A stretch of 64,000 nucleotides of DNA from G965240365 sp965240365. GTDB taxonomy: Bacteria > Pseudomonadota > Gammaproteobacteria > Eutrophobiales > Eutrophobiaceae. The first letter of the stretch is position 1. Every line of letters begins with the position of its first letter. The stretch lies in assembly GCA_965240365.1 (NCBI GenBank), contig OZ251218.1, positions 1,178,001-1,242,000 of the forward strand. The letters are read 5' to 3'. The translations under genes were made by a program, and so were the position numbers. The notes under the pieces are model-generated. The model searched no databases. It was not told where the DNA came from and saw only the letters and a list, made by a program, of their open reading frames with translations. Of the stretch, positions 8,523 to 16,331 are shown piece by piece.

Positions 8523-9278
8523 CTAAATCAAACCGCCATTAATCTTGATCGCCTCGCCCGTTATATAAGAGGCTTCATCCGAGGCCAGAAAAACGGCCGC
8601 GGCCGCGACATCTTCCGGCTTGCCGAAACGGCCCAGTGGGATCTCCTCAAGCCGGGCCTGATAATAGGCCGCGTCCATATATTCCTCCGCAAAGGCGGTC
8701 TGTATCCAGCCGGGCGCGAGCAGATTGACGCGCGGGGCCGGGCCGGCCGTTTTTGCAAATGAACGGGTAAAACCCAGTATGCCGGCCTTGACCGCCGCGA
8801 AGCTCTGCGGGTTGGCGCCTGCCAGACCATGAATGGAGAGATCCCAGCCCATATTGATGATTGAACCCCGTCCCTGTTTTTGCATTATCGGCGCGATGGC
8901 CTGGCAAGCCGCAATGGCGCCTTTAAGATCAACCTCAATAAGCCGCTCAAGTTTTTGCCGGTCTGTCAGAGTGGCGTTTCTGCCGGTCAGTATATCGGCG
9001 CCGGCGTTATTTACCCAGATATCGATCTGCCCGAACTCGGCCAATACATAGCGGATCAGGGCGTCAAGCGCCTCTTTATCGGCTACATCGGCCTGTCTGG
9101 CCACGGCCCGGCCGCCGCCTTGTTGCAGCCGCCGGACAATCTGCCCGGCCTTGTCCGCGGACTTGAGGTAATTCACGATCACCCGGGCGCCCTCTTTGGC
9201 AAAGGCGGCCGCGATGCCCGCTCCAATGCCGCTGCTGGCGCCGGTGATCACGGCGATCTTGTCTTGAAGGCGTTGCAT
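8523..9278 (-). CDS. SDR-family protein with Phe in place of the catalytic Tyr
   Basis: 251-aa short-chain dehydrogenase/reductase fold. The cofactor motif TGASSGIGAG is at residues 13-22 and NNAGAD marks the core; the C-terminal FLASDEASYITGEAIKINGG is the usual end. The catalytic YxxxK motif reads FAAVK (codon TTC) and the Ser position reads within NMGWDLS, so the standard Ser-Tyr-Lys triad is incomplete. It may belong to an SDR branch that uses a different mechanism or serves a non-oxidoreductase role. It is transcribed towards the cox operon and stands alone. Confidence 0.8.
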   Translation of the reverse strand: MQRLQDKIAVITGASSGIGAGIAAAFAKEGARVIVNYLKSADKAGQIVRRLQQGGGRAVARQADVADKEALDALIRYVLAEFGQIDIWVNNAGADILTGRNATLTDRQKLERLIEVDLKGAIAACQAIAPIMQKQGRGSIINMGWDLSIHGLAGANPQSFAAVKAGILGFTRSFAKTAGPAPRVNLLAPGWIQTAFAEEYMDAAYYQARLEEIPLGRFGKPEDVAAAAVFLASDEASYITGEAIKINGGLI

Positions 9279-9350
9279 TAGTCGATTAACCGGCTTGTTT
9301 TACTGTGCTATCTTGAAGCGCTATTTTAACGGCAAATCCGCGGCGGGCGC

Positions 9351-10178
9351 ATGTTCAATATCTCGGTCATTATTCCAGGCTATAACAGGGCCAGTCTGCT
9401 GCCGCGCGCGATTGAGTCGGTATTGGCGCAAAGCCACCCCGTGGCCGAGCTTATCGTGGTCGATGACGGCTCAACGGATAACACGGCTGCACTTTTGGCA
9501 GGGCGCTACCCGGAGGTTGACCGCATTCAACAGCAAAACAGGGGTGTCAGCGCGGCCAGAAACGCGGGCCTCAAACAGGCCAGGCATGACTGGCTGTGCC
9601 TGCTGGACTCTGATGATAGCTGGCAGGCCGACAAACTTGAAAAGCAGGTTCAGGCGCTTGCGCGTAACCCGGCCTACCGGCTCTGTCATACCAATGAAAC
9701 CTGGTATCGGCGCGGCAGGCTGTTAAGGCAGGGCAAAAAACATGAAAAACGGGGCGGCTATCTGTTTCAACACTGCCTGCCGCTGTGCGCCATCTCGCCT
9801 TCATCGGTGATGATACATAAAAAAGTGTTTGAGGATGTCGGCTACTTTGACGAGTCGTTGCCGGCCTGTGAGGATTATGATATGTGGCTCAGGATCTGCC
9901 GCAAGTACCCGGTGCTGTTTCTTGCCGAGGCATTAACGAATAAGTATGGCGGGCATCAGGATCAACTTTCCCACAGATACTGGGGCATGGACCGGTTTCG
10001 CATTATGGCGCTGGAAAAAATCATCTCATCCGGGCGGCTGGACGCGAGTGATCGCGCCGCGGCAATCGCCATGTTGACCGAGAAGATCATGATATTTTTG
10101 AAGGGCGCGGAGAAACACGGCGAATCTCAATACAGCCGGCAATTCAGAATATTGTTGGAGAAATATGCGGGTGGATAA
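9351..10178 (+). CDS. Family 2 glycosyltransferase
   Basis: 275-aa GT-A fold glycosyltransferase (GT2). The N terminus has SVIIPGYNRASLLPRAIESVL and VVDDGSTDNT, and the metal/nucleotide-sugar D-x-D segment reads LLDSDDSW near residue 90. The acceptor region includes CEDYDMWLRICRKYP. Substrates cannot be told from sequence. It overlaps the next gene by 14 bases (start 10165), so it is probably expressed with the nucleosidase-like and photolyase-like genes that follow. Confidence 0.85.
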   Translation: MFNISVIIPGYNRASLLPRAIESVLAQSHPVAELIVVDDGSTDNTAALLAGRYPEVDRIQQQNRGVSAARNAGLKQARHDWLCLLDSDDSWQADKLEKQVQALARNPAYRLCHTNETWYRRGRLLRQGKKHEKRGGYLFQHCLPLCAISPSSVMIHKKVFEDVGYFDESLPACEDYDMWLRICRKYPVLFLAEALTNKYGGHQDQLSHRYWGMDRFRIMALEKIISSGRLDASDRAAAIAMLTEKIMIFLKGAEKHGESQYSRQFRILLEKYAGG

Positions 10179-11013
10179 TCCCGGCGGCAGGGTTCATTTT
10201 TTTTGCGCGCTCCAATGTGAAGCCGAGGCCCTGATTCGGGAGTTTCGACTGAAGGAAGATAAGCCGTCCGGGCTGTTTCGCGGTTATCAATCGGATTGCG
10301 GGCGGTATAGTTTGATCATTAGCGGCATCGGCAAATTAAATGCCGCCGCCGCCGTGGCCTGGCATCATGCCGGGGCCGAGGTCGCCGCTTCGCCTGCCGA
10401 TGTCTGGCTCAATATCGGTGTGGCCGGACATCGGCAGCACCCGATCGGGGCCATTTATCTGGCGCACAAGATCAGCGACTTGCAATCCGGCAGACGCTGG
10501 TATCCGCAGATCATGGTCAAGACCGATCTTGACAGCGCGGCCCTGATCACGCTTGAGCAGGCTTCTGCCGACTACCGGGACGCGCTGTTTGATATGGAGG
10601 CCAGCGGCTTCTATGAAATGGCCAGCCGCGTGGGCACGGCTGAGCTGATTCACAGCCTCAAGATCGTTTCCGACAATGCCGAACAACCCGCCGACGCTAT
10701 CAACGCCGGTCAGGTCGCACAACTGATCGCGGCCCGGATCGAAAAAATCAGGCTGTTTGTCAGCGCCCTGCAAGCCTTGAGCAGGGAACTGGCCGCTGTC
10801 TCGGCGGCGCCCGCGGAATATCAGGGCTTTATCGACCGCTGGCGCTTTAGCCAAACACAGCGCATTCAGCTTTTGCGCCTGTTGCGGCACTGGCAATTAC
10901 GCCTGCCCGGGGAAAAGCCCTTGCAATCCGTCCAGGGCTGCCGAACCGCCGGCGAGATCTTGCATGCCTTGCGGCAAACGCTCAAACAACACGGCTTTCA
11001 TCTGCATGACTGA
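10165..11013 (+). CDS. Nucleoside phosphorylase/MTA-SAH nucleosidase-like protein with C-terminal extension
   Basis: 282 aa. The first about 185 residues resemble the PNP/UDP-phosphorylase superfamily (LIISGIGKLNAAAAVAW, LNIGVAGH, and the DMEASGFYEMA motif that contacts ribose in MTA/SAH nucleosidases). The last about 95 residues are not part of that fold and are helical, Gln/Arg/Leu-rich. The substrate is unknown. It overlaps the radical SAM gene by 8 bases, which suggests a shared function, perhaps disposal of an adenosine or nucleoside product. Confidence 0.68.
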   Translation: MRVDNPGGRVHFFCALQCEAEALIREFRLKEDKPSGLFRGYQSDCGRYSLIISGIGKLNAAAAVAWHHAGAEVAASPADVWLNIGVAGHRQHPIGAIYLAHKISDLQSGRRWYPQIMVKTDLDSAALITLEQASADYRDALFDMEASGFYEMASRVGTAELIHSLKIVSDNAEQPADAINAGQVAQLIAARIEKIRLFVSALQALSRELAAVSAAPAEYQGFIDRWRFSQTQRIQLLRLLRHWQLRLPGEKPLQSVQGCRTAGEILHALRQTLKQHGFHLHD

Positions 11014-12001
11014 CACGATCTATATCGAAAATGCGATTGCCGATCACCCGCGCACGGCGGCGGTGCTGGCCCGTTATCCTAAGGCCGTAAGAATAGACTG
11101 CGGGCGTTATGGCGAAATATTCAACCGCAAGGCGCAGAATTTCCGGCTGCAAAAACGACGGCCCGCGCTAATCCTGGCGGAAAAGCACGGCGGGCGGGTC
11201 TTGCCGGCGCCCGCACAGTACGCTATCGGCGCTGAACACAATTATTATTTCTCGCACATGCTGAATTGCCTGTACGACTGCCGCTACTGCTTTTTACAGG
11301 GGATGTTCCGCTCCGCGCACTATGTGTTATTCGTAAATTATGAGGACTTCATCAATGACATGCAGGCCATTGTGGATTCCTGTCCCGATAAAACGGCGCA
11401 CTTCTTTTCCGGCTATGATTGCGACAGCCTGGCGCTGGAACCCGTGACCGGCTTCAGCCGGGCCTTTTTGCCGTTTTTTGAAAGGAACCCCAAGGCCCTG
11501 CTGGAATTACGCACCAAAAGCACACAAATACGCGCTCTTTTAAGACGCGAACCTATAGAAAACGCGGTCATCGCCTTCAGCTTTGCCCCGGCAATGATGG
11601 CGGACGCGCTGGAACATGGGACGCCGGGCGTCAACAAACGCCTGCGGGCCGCGCTTGAATTACAACAGGCCGGCTGGCAGGTTGGCTTGCGTTTTGATCC
11701 GTTGATTTATACCGATGATTTCAGGCGGCACTATGCCGGGCTGTTCAAGCTGCTTTTTGCCAGGATCGATCCGGCCCTGATCCATTCCGTCAGTCTCGGC
11801 AGCTTCCGTTTGCCCAAAGATTATTTCCGAAAAATCGAGAGACTTTATCCCGATGAAAAGCTGTTCTCATCGCCTCTTGCCGAAGAGGACAGGATGGTTT
11901 ACAGCGCCGACATTCGCAATGAGTTGTTAGATTTCTGCAAGGAACAGATAATGCGGCATGTGCCTGTTGAAAAAATTTTTCTGTGTGAGGCAATTAGCTG
12001 A
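11006..12001 (+). CDS. Spore photoproduct lyase-family radical SAM protein
   Basis: 331-aa protein of the SPL-like radical SAM group. The 4Fe-4S/SAM motif C-x3-C-x2-C is present as NCLYDCRYCFLQG, followed by MFRSAHYVLFVNYEDF, which is typical of SPL family members. In Bacillus SPL repairs the UV spore photoproduct; relatives occur in non-sporing proteobacteria where their target is unclear. ATG 11006 lies inside the end of the nucleosidase-like gene. A longer upstream start exists but would run through that gene. Confidence 0.84.
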   Translation: MTDTIYIENAIADHPRTAAVLARYPKAVRIDCGRYGEIFNRKAQNFRLQKRRPALILAEKHGGRVLPAPAQYAIGAEHNYYFSHMLNCLYDCRYCFLQGMFRSAHYVLFVNYEDFINDMQAIVDSCPDKTAHFFSGYDCDSLALEPVTGFSRAFLPFFERNPKALLELRTKSTQIRALLRREPIENAVIAFSFAPAMMADALEHGTPGVNKRLRAALELQQAGWQVGLRFDPLIYTDDFRRHYAGLFKLLFARIDPALIHSVSLGSFRLPKDYFRKIERLYPDEKLFSSPLAEEDRMVYSADIRNELLDFCKEQIMRHVPVEKIFLCEAIS

Positions 12002-12018
12002 TGGCAAGGTATAAGGCT

Positions 12019-12084
12019 CGTCATTCCGGCGAAAGCCGGAATCCAGTGGTTTATAAAATACATTCCCGCCTCGGCGGGAATGAC
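12019..12084. repeat. Dispersed bipartite palindromic repeat (GTCATTCC type)
   Basis: Two hairpins in one unit: GTCATTCCGGC-GAAA-GCCGGAAT, then CCAGTGGTTTAT, then CATTCCCGCC-TC-GGCGGGAATGAC. The same unit, in either direction, recurs near 26660, 29017, 48590, 48825 and 53416. It has the look of REP/BIME-type intergenic elements. A variant of the 19-bp CCTGCC palindrome follows at about 12101-12116. Confidence 0.85.
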
Positions 12085-12188
12085 AACAATAATTCATTCT
12101 GGCCTGTTGCGGCAGGCTGGAATGGCGCTTATTTTGCTCTCTTTTTTATAAAAAACGATTATAACCAGAGCGCCGATGACAGGATATT

Positions 12189-12524
12189 CGCTTCCCTACG
12201 CTGGCACGAACCGGATCAGGTGAAGAGGGTCAATCTAGGGCCTGTTTACACTATGTTGGCCGTCCTGTTGTGTCCCAAACTGCGCCAATCAAGGCGCGCG
12301 GAGCGTAGTTTGGTCATTCCAAATGAGCGACAAGCAACGCCGAGTGGCGCAGTTTGGGACACAACCCGTAGGGCTTGGCCTGTTTTGCGCCCCAGCTTCG
12401 TTGTCAGTCGCTTGAGTAGCGCAACTACACTGCGCTTCTTCCGCCTTGCTGGCGCGCAAAACAGACTCAAGCAGGATGGCCAACATAGTGTAAACAGACC
12501 CTAAGCCCGCAAGGGCGCCCCTGG
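12189..12524 (-). promoter_or_regulatory. TPP riboswitch (THI element) split by a small transposable element, no gene downstream
   Basis: On the minus strand, 12189-12230 reads ACCCTCTTCACCTGATCC...GTGCCAGCGTAGGGAAGC, an almost exact match to the 3' half of TPP riboswitches. The 5' half, AGGGGCGCCC-TTGC-GGGCTTA, lies at 12502-12524. Between them sits the 264-bp element 12238-12501, flanked on both sides by TA. Joining the halves gives GGGGCGCCC..GGGCTTAGATTGACCC, which aligns with GGGGUGCCC..GGCUGAGA...ACCC. The insertion is thus in the conserved CUGAGA core, and the aptamer should be dead. No minus-strand gene follows (only a plus-strand gene ending at 12001). In Pseudomonas and relatives thiC neighbours tolC, and such a block follows here, so this is probably the relic of a lost thiC leader. 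Confidence 0.85.
12238..12501. mobile_element. 264-bp MITE-like element with long terminal inverted repeats and TA target duplication
   Basis: Ends GGGCCTGTTTACACTATGTT at the left and the complement of GGGTCTGTTTACACTATGTT at the right, extending through GGCC(G/A)TCCTG: about 29 matched terminal bases. TA flanks both ends (12236-12237 and 12502-12503). Inside is a second inverted repeat pair, GTGTCCCAAACTGCGCC at about 12270 and its complement near 12345. It has no coding capacity for a transposase, so a DDE enzyme elsewhere would have to move it. Only one copy is in the window. Confidence 0.82.
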
Positions 12525-12539
12525 CCCGGCAAGATGCGA

Positions 12540-12545
12540 TATAAT
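12540..12545 (+). promoter_or_regulatory. Probable -10 box for the pcm-like gene
   Basis: A perfect TATAAT lies 41 bases before the start codon at 12586. The -35 region about 17 bases upstream is poor (TGGCCC). It falls just beside the broken riboswitch. Confidence 0.45.
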
Positions 12546-12585
12546 ATGCTCCCTTTATTACAAGCTGATTAACCCGACAATAAAA

Positions 12586-13236
12586 ATGAATATCCAACAA
12601 GCCAGAAAAAACATGATTGAGCAGCAGATCCGCACCTGGGAGGTGCTCGATCAGGCGGTGCTGGATCTGCTCAATGAAATTCACCGCGAGGAATTTATAC
12701 CCGCCGCCTACCGGGGGCTGGCCTTTGCCGACACGCGCCTTCCCATCGGTCATGGACAAACGACAATGACGCCCAAGACCGAGGCGCGCCTGTTACAGTC
12801 CGTGGCAATACGGCCCCATGAAAGCGTCCTGGAGATAGGCGCGGGTTGCGGCTATTTGACCGCCTTGCTGGCGAAATTCGCCAGCCGGGTAAAAAGTATC
12901 GACATCTTTCCCGATTTTATCTCTTCCGCCCGGGCCAGACTTGAACGGGCCGGGCTCGAAAACACCCGCCTGGAACAGGCGGACGCCTATACCTTGCCGG
13001 ATCGCGGCGAAAAATATGATCTGGTAATATTCACCGCATCATTGCCGGCGATGGATGACCGTTTTTTGAAACTGCTGAATGAAAACGGCCGTTTATTCGC
13101 CATTATCGGCGAGTCCCCCGCCATGGAGGCCCGCGTCATCACCAAACAGCGTGCAGGCGGCTACGCCACGGAGGGCATTTTCGATACCGATCTGCCGGCA
13201 TTGATCGGCTCAGAGAAAGACACCTTTGTATTTTAA
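12586..13236 (+). CDS. Protein-L-isoaspartate O-methyltransferase-like protein
   Basis: 216 aa, class I SAM methyltransferase of the Pcm group: N terminus MNIQQARKNMIEQQIRTWEVL, TTMTPKTEARLL before motif I, and motif I VLEIGAGCGYLTALLA near residues 80-95. Pcm enzymes methylate isoaspartyl sites to repair aged proteins, but this branch (N-terminal MIEQQIRTW, next to a rhodanese and tolC) is a paralogue whose substrate is unproven. A rhodanese gene follows at once. Confidence 0.83.
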   Translation: MNIQQARKNMIEQQIRTWEVLDQAVLDLLNEIHREEFIPAAYRGLAFADTRLPIGHGQTTMTPKTEARLLQSVAIRPHESVLEIGAGCGYLTALLAKFASRVKSIDIFPDFISSARARLERAGLENTRLEQADAYTLPDRGEKYDLVIFTASLPAMDDRFLKLLNENGRLFAIIGESPAMEARVITKQRAGGYATEGIFDTDLPALIGSEKDTFVF

Positions 13237-13240
13237 GGCG

Positions 13241-13558
13241 ATGCGAACCATCTCGGCAATGGCCCTGAAGGCAAGGCTGGACGCGGGTGAAACGCCCGCG
13301 CTTGTGGATGTGCGCGAAGCCTGGGAGTTTGATATCTGCCGCATCCCGGGGTCGGTCAATATCAGCATGACAGATGTGGATAAAATCCTCGGCGAGTTGA
13401 AACCGGATGAAGAAACGGTGTTAATCTGTCATCATGGGATCCGCAGTTTTCAGCTTGGCGACTATCTGGAAGATAAGGGTTTTGACCGGATTACCAACCT
13501 TGAAGGCGGGGTCGCCGCCTGGGCGGAGACGGTGGACAGGGAAATGGAGCGGTATTGA
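13241..13558 (+). CDS. Single-domain rhodanese-like sulfurtransferase
   Basis: About 105 aa from ATG 13241; a TTG-type start a few codons upstream is possible. Rhodanese fold with VDVREAWEFDICRIPGSVNI and the active-site loop CHHGIRS, whose Cys carries the persulfide, then NLEGGVAAWAE. GlpE-like in size, probably cytoplasmic. The coupling to the pcm-like gene and the downstream tolC is a known gammaproteobacterial neighbourhood. Confidence 0.88.
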   Translation: MRTISAMALKARLDAGETPALVDVREAWEFDICRIPGSVNISMTDVDKILGELKPDEETVLICHHGIRSFQLGDYLEDKGFDRITNLEGGVAAWAETVDREMERY

Positions 13559-13618
13559 GGAAGCCCCGTTCCGGTTTCGGCCTGTTTGTATCAGGCAGGC
13601 CAGAATGAAGTTATTTAA

Positions 13619-13799
13619 GGAAGCTCTGAATAAATCCATCCTGGATTTCCCTGCCTGCTGCAGGCAGGTCAGAGCACGCAAGGTGAAAATGCGATTTTCA
13701 CCTTGCTTCAAAATCAATGACTTGTATCATTGCCAAGTTATTGATTCTGGGGCGGTACGTCCCTGTACCGCAGGAAACTCTGATTCAATCAGAGTTTCC
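13619..13799. mobile_element. MITE copy A (181 bp) with TTAA target duplication and a 19-bp palindrome insert
   Basis: Begins GGAAGCTCTGAATAAATCC and ends GATTCAATCAGAGTTTCC, imperfect inverted termini. Flanked by TTAA at 13615-13618 and 13800-13803. The interior holds CAAGGTGAAAATGCGATTTTCACCTTG, a strong hairpin, and GGTACG..CGTACC-like arms. Compared with copy B (26343-26504) it is longer by exactly 19 bases, CCTGCCTGCTGCAGGCAGG, inserted between GGATTTC and TCAGAGC. It lies between the rhodanese and tolC-type genes and may add a promoter or terminator there. Confidence 0.9.
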
Positions 13800-13867
13800 T
13801 TAACCAGATTTTCCTTATCAACAACCTTTTAATAATGAATACAAAAATAATTTACCGGTCCTGATTT

Positions 13868-15211
13868 ATGATTTGTCCCAAACTCAAAAATATACGTATC
13901 CACCTGTCCCTGTTTCTGGCCTGTTTCCTGATTTCGGCCAATTCGGGCGCGGCCGATTTGCTTGAAGTTTACCGGCTTGCCGAACAGAACGACCCGACCT
14001 ATTTGCAGAAGACGGCCACCTATCGGGCCGCGCTGGAAGCCAAAGATCAGGCATTCTCCGGCCTGCTGCCCGCGGTTGCCCTGAAAGCGGAGACGACCCG
14101 CATGGAAGAGGATATTTCCTCCGCCAGCCGTTTCAGCAGGCCCGGCGAGTTTGACTATAATAAGCATGGCTATACCTTGAGCCTCACCCAGCCTGTTTTC
14201 AGGCGCGACCGCTTTATTGCGCTGGGCCAGGCCGATAGCGAGATCAGCCAGGCCGAGGCGGAACTGGCCGGGGCAAAACAGGATTTAATCGTGCGCATCG
14301 CGGCGCGTTATTTCGATGTCCTGGCCGGTATTGACAACCTTGAATTTGCCCGGGCCGAGGTCAAATCGCTCAGCCGCCAACTGCAACAGGCCAATCAGCG
14401 CTTTGAAGTGGGTCTGAGCGCCATCACGGACGTGCAGGAAGCGCAGGCCGGCTACGATCTGGCCATCTCGCGCGAGATTCAGGCCATGAATGCCGTTGAT
14501 AACGCCCGCGAGGCAGTGCGGGAACTGAGCGGGGATTATGTCATGGCCTTTGCCGGGCTGGGCCGGAATATGCCGCTGGTCAGGCCGGACCCGGAAACGA
14601 TCGATAGCTGGACACAATTATCACTGGCGCAAAATCTCGCCGTGACCGCCGCCGGCCATGCGGCCGAGCGGGCCAGACAAGAGATCAAGCGCCGCTCCGC
14701 CGGCCATTATCCCACGCTGGATCTGGTCGCCTCGAAAAACTACAACTCATCCGGCGGTCGCTTCGGCGCCAATAAAACCCATTCCACATCAATCGGCCTG
14801 CAACTGGAAATACCGCTCTACTCCGGCGGGCGGGTCAGTTCCCAAACGCGCCAGGCCCATGAAAATTATAACGCGGCCATCTATGTGCTGGAACAAGCGC
14901 GCCGTTCGGCGCAACGGCTGACACGCGAGGCTTATCTCGGCGTGATCTCGGGCATCAGCCAGGTGCGGGCGCTGAACCAGGCGGTCATATCCAGCGAGAC
15001 GGCGCTGGAAGCGACCGAAACCGGTTTTGAGGTCGGCACCCGCACCGCGGTAGAGGTGGTGGCCTCCCAGCGCGCGACCTCCGAGGCGAGAAGAGACTAC
15101 AGCCGGGCAAGATACGCCTATATCCTCGACACGTTGCGGCTGAAACAGGCCGCGGGCACACTCTCGCCCGAAGACCTGAATATCATCAACACATGGCTAA
15201 CCAAAGAGTAA
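13868..15211 (+). CDS. tolC: TolC-family outer membrane channel protein
   Basis: 447 aa outer membrane efflux protein. The N-terminal signal peptide is clear (LSLFLACFLISANSGA followed by ADLLEVYRLAEQNDPTYL, the usual mature TolC start). Two repeats of the OEP domain can be followed: one through FEVGLSAITDVQEAQAGYDLA and one through FEVGTRTAVEVVASQRATSEA. TolC forms the exit duct for type I secretion and RND efflux. No inner-membrane partner is next to it, as expected for a general TolC. Confidence 0.92.
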   Translation: MICPKLKNIRIHLSLFLACFLISANSGAADLLEVYRLAEQNDPTYLQKTATYRAALEAKDQAFSGLLPAVALKAETTRMEEDISSASRFSRPGEFDYNKHGYTLSLTQPVFRRDRFIALGQADSEISQAEAELAGAKQDLIVRIAARYFDVLAGIDNLEFARAEVKSLSRQLQQANQRFEVGLSAITDVQEAQAGYDLAISREIQAMNAVDNAREAVRELSGDYVMAFAGLGRNMPLVRPDPETIDSWTQLSLAQNLAVTAAGHAAERARQEIKRRSAGHYPTLDLVASKNYNSSGGRFGANKTHSTSIGLQLEIPLYSGGRVSSQTRQAHENYNAAIYVLEQARRSAQRLTREAYLGVISGISQVRALNQAVISSETALEATETGFEVGTRTAVEVVASQRATSEARRDYSRARYAYILDTLRLKQAAGTLSPEDLNIINTWLTKE

Positions 15212-15215
15212 AAAA

Positions 15216-15779
15216 ATGACTTCAGATTACCTATGCGATGCCGGTAACAGTTGCCTGCTCATTATCGACATACAGGAAAAACTCACGGCGGCGATGCCGC
15301 AGAAGGTCACCAAGCGCGTCATCAGCAACACGGGCATACTATCAAAGGCCGCCGGGCAGCTTGATGTCCCGGTTATCGCCACGGCGCAATATCCTAAAGG
15401 GCTGGGGGCTATCGAAACGGCCGTGTCAGACAGGCTGCCGGATTCGACCGAACATTTTGAGAAGACCCGGTTTTCATGTCTGGGCGCGGAGGGTTTCAAA
15501 GACCATCTGGCGCGGCTTGGCAAAAAACAGATAGTCCTGATGGGTATTGAGGCGCATATCTGTATCCTGCAAAGCGCCTTCGACCTGATCGCGGTCGGTT
15601 ATGAGGTGTTTGCCGTCATCGACGGCATCGCCTCGCGCAAGGCCGCCGACTACGAATCGGCGATCACGCGCATGGGCCGGGCGGGCATTAATATCGTCAA
15701 CACCGAATCCGTGCTGTTCGAATGGCTGGCCGATGCCGCCCACCCGGATTTCAAGTTGTTGTCGAAGCTGATTTTGTAG
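15216..15779 (+). CDS. Isochorismatase-like cysteine hydrolase
   Basis: 187 aa. The catalytic Asp is in LLIIDIQEKL near residue 20 and the nucleophile Cys in GIEAHICILQSA near residue 115, with ALEDGIASR-like segment VIDGIASRKAADYESAI. The family hydrolyses amides or esters such as isochorismate, nicotinamide or N-carbamoyl compounds; the precise substrate is unknown. It starts four bases after the tolC stop and is probably cotranscribed. Confidence 0.86.
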   Translation: MTSDYLCDAGNSCLLIIDIQEKLTAAMPQKVTKRVISNTGILSKAAGQLDVPVIATAQYPKGLGAIETAVSDRLPDSTEHFEKTRFSCLGAEGFKDHLARLGKKQIVLMGIEAHICILQSAFDLIAVGYEVFAVIDGIASRKAADYESAITRMGRAGINIVNTESVLFEWLADAAHPDFKLLSKLIL

Positions 15780-15821
15780 CGCTGATTAAGTGGAGCAGTA
15801 CATGATCTTCTGGATTTCCAT

Positions 15822-16331
15822 TTACTGCAGAAAGAGTGAATTTGATGGCAACCACCTCTTAACAGCGCCAATAAGATGGCAATCTTCTGGAATTCTACTG
15901 CTCAATGTTTCCACATACTGGTTCCATTGCTTGGCATTCATTGATTCGTTATTTGAGTTAACTTCATTTTGTAGCTTTTCACATAAAATTTTATTTTGTT
16001 CAATTGTCGATAGTTTCTCTGCAAGATATTCTCTGCTAACACGAGTACCGTTGACTGATCCAAAATAAAGAGTATCGCCATCATCGGAAAGTTTCAGTGG
16101 CGTATTTCTATAAGACAATCCATCTGATGTTTCTGAAAGCGCTCTCGGTTCGCTACCTTTGATAATATCCCCAATCAAGAGATATGTATCTCCATCTTTC
16201 TTTATTTCTAATATTGCCTCTGTATTTGACCAATCATCTTCATATTTATACAAGCCAATTACTTCCTCATTTTTATCGCCGCATGCCGTTAAAAGCAAGG
16301 TAAATGCAATTACAATAATACTAATTTTCAT
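15822..16331 (-). CDS. Small AT-rich predicted lipoprotein of unknown function
   Basis: 169 aa with a type II signal: MKISIIVIAFTLLLTACGDKNEE, lipobox LTAC, acylated Cys at about residue 17. The rest (GLYKYEDDWSNTEAILEIKKDG..YLLIGDIIKG) looks like a small beta-rich domain and does not match a family I know. Base composition is clearly more AT-rich than its neighbours, which suggests acquisition. It sits alone on the 3' side of glmS. Confidence 0.75.
   Translation of the reverse strand: MKISIIVIAFTLLLTACGDKNEEVIGLYKYEDDWSNTEAILEIKKDGDTYLLIGDIIKGSEPRALSETSDGLSYRNTPLKLSDDGDTLYFGSVNGTRVSREYLAEKLSTIEQNKILCEKLQNEVNSNNESMNAKQWNQYVETLSSRIPEDCHLIGAVKRWLPSNSLFLQ

Noticed and set aside
12001..12504. 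167-codon plus-strand frame after the SPL-like gene
   Set aside because: It crosses a palindromic repeat, the split TPP riboswitch and the MITE; the translation is low-complexity repeat sequence.
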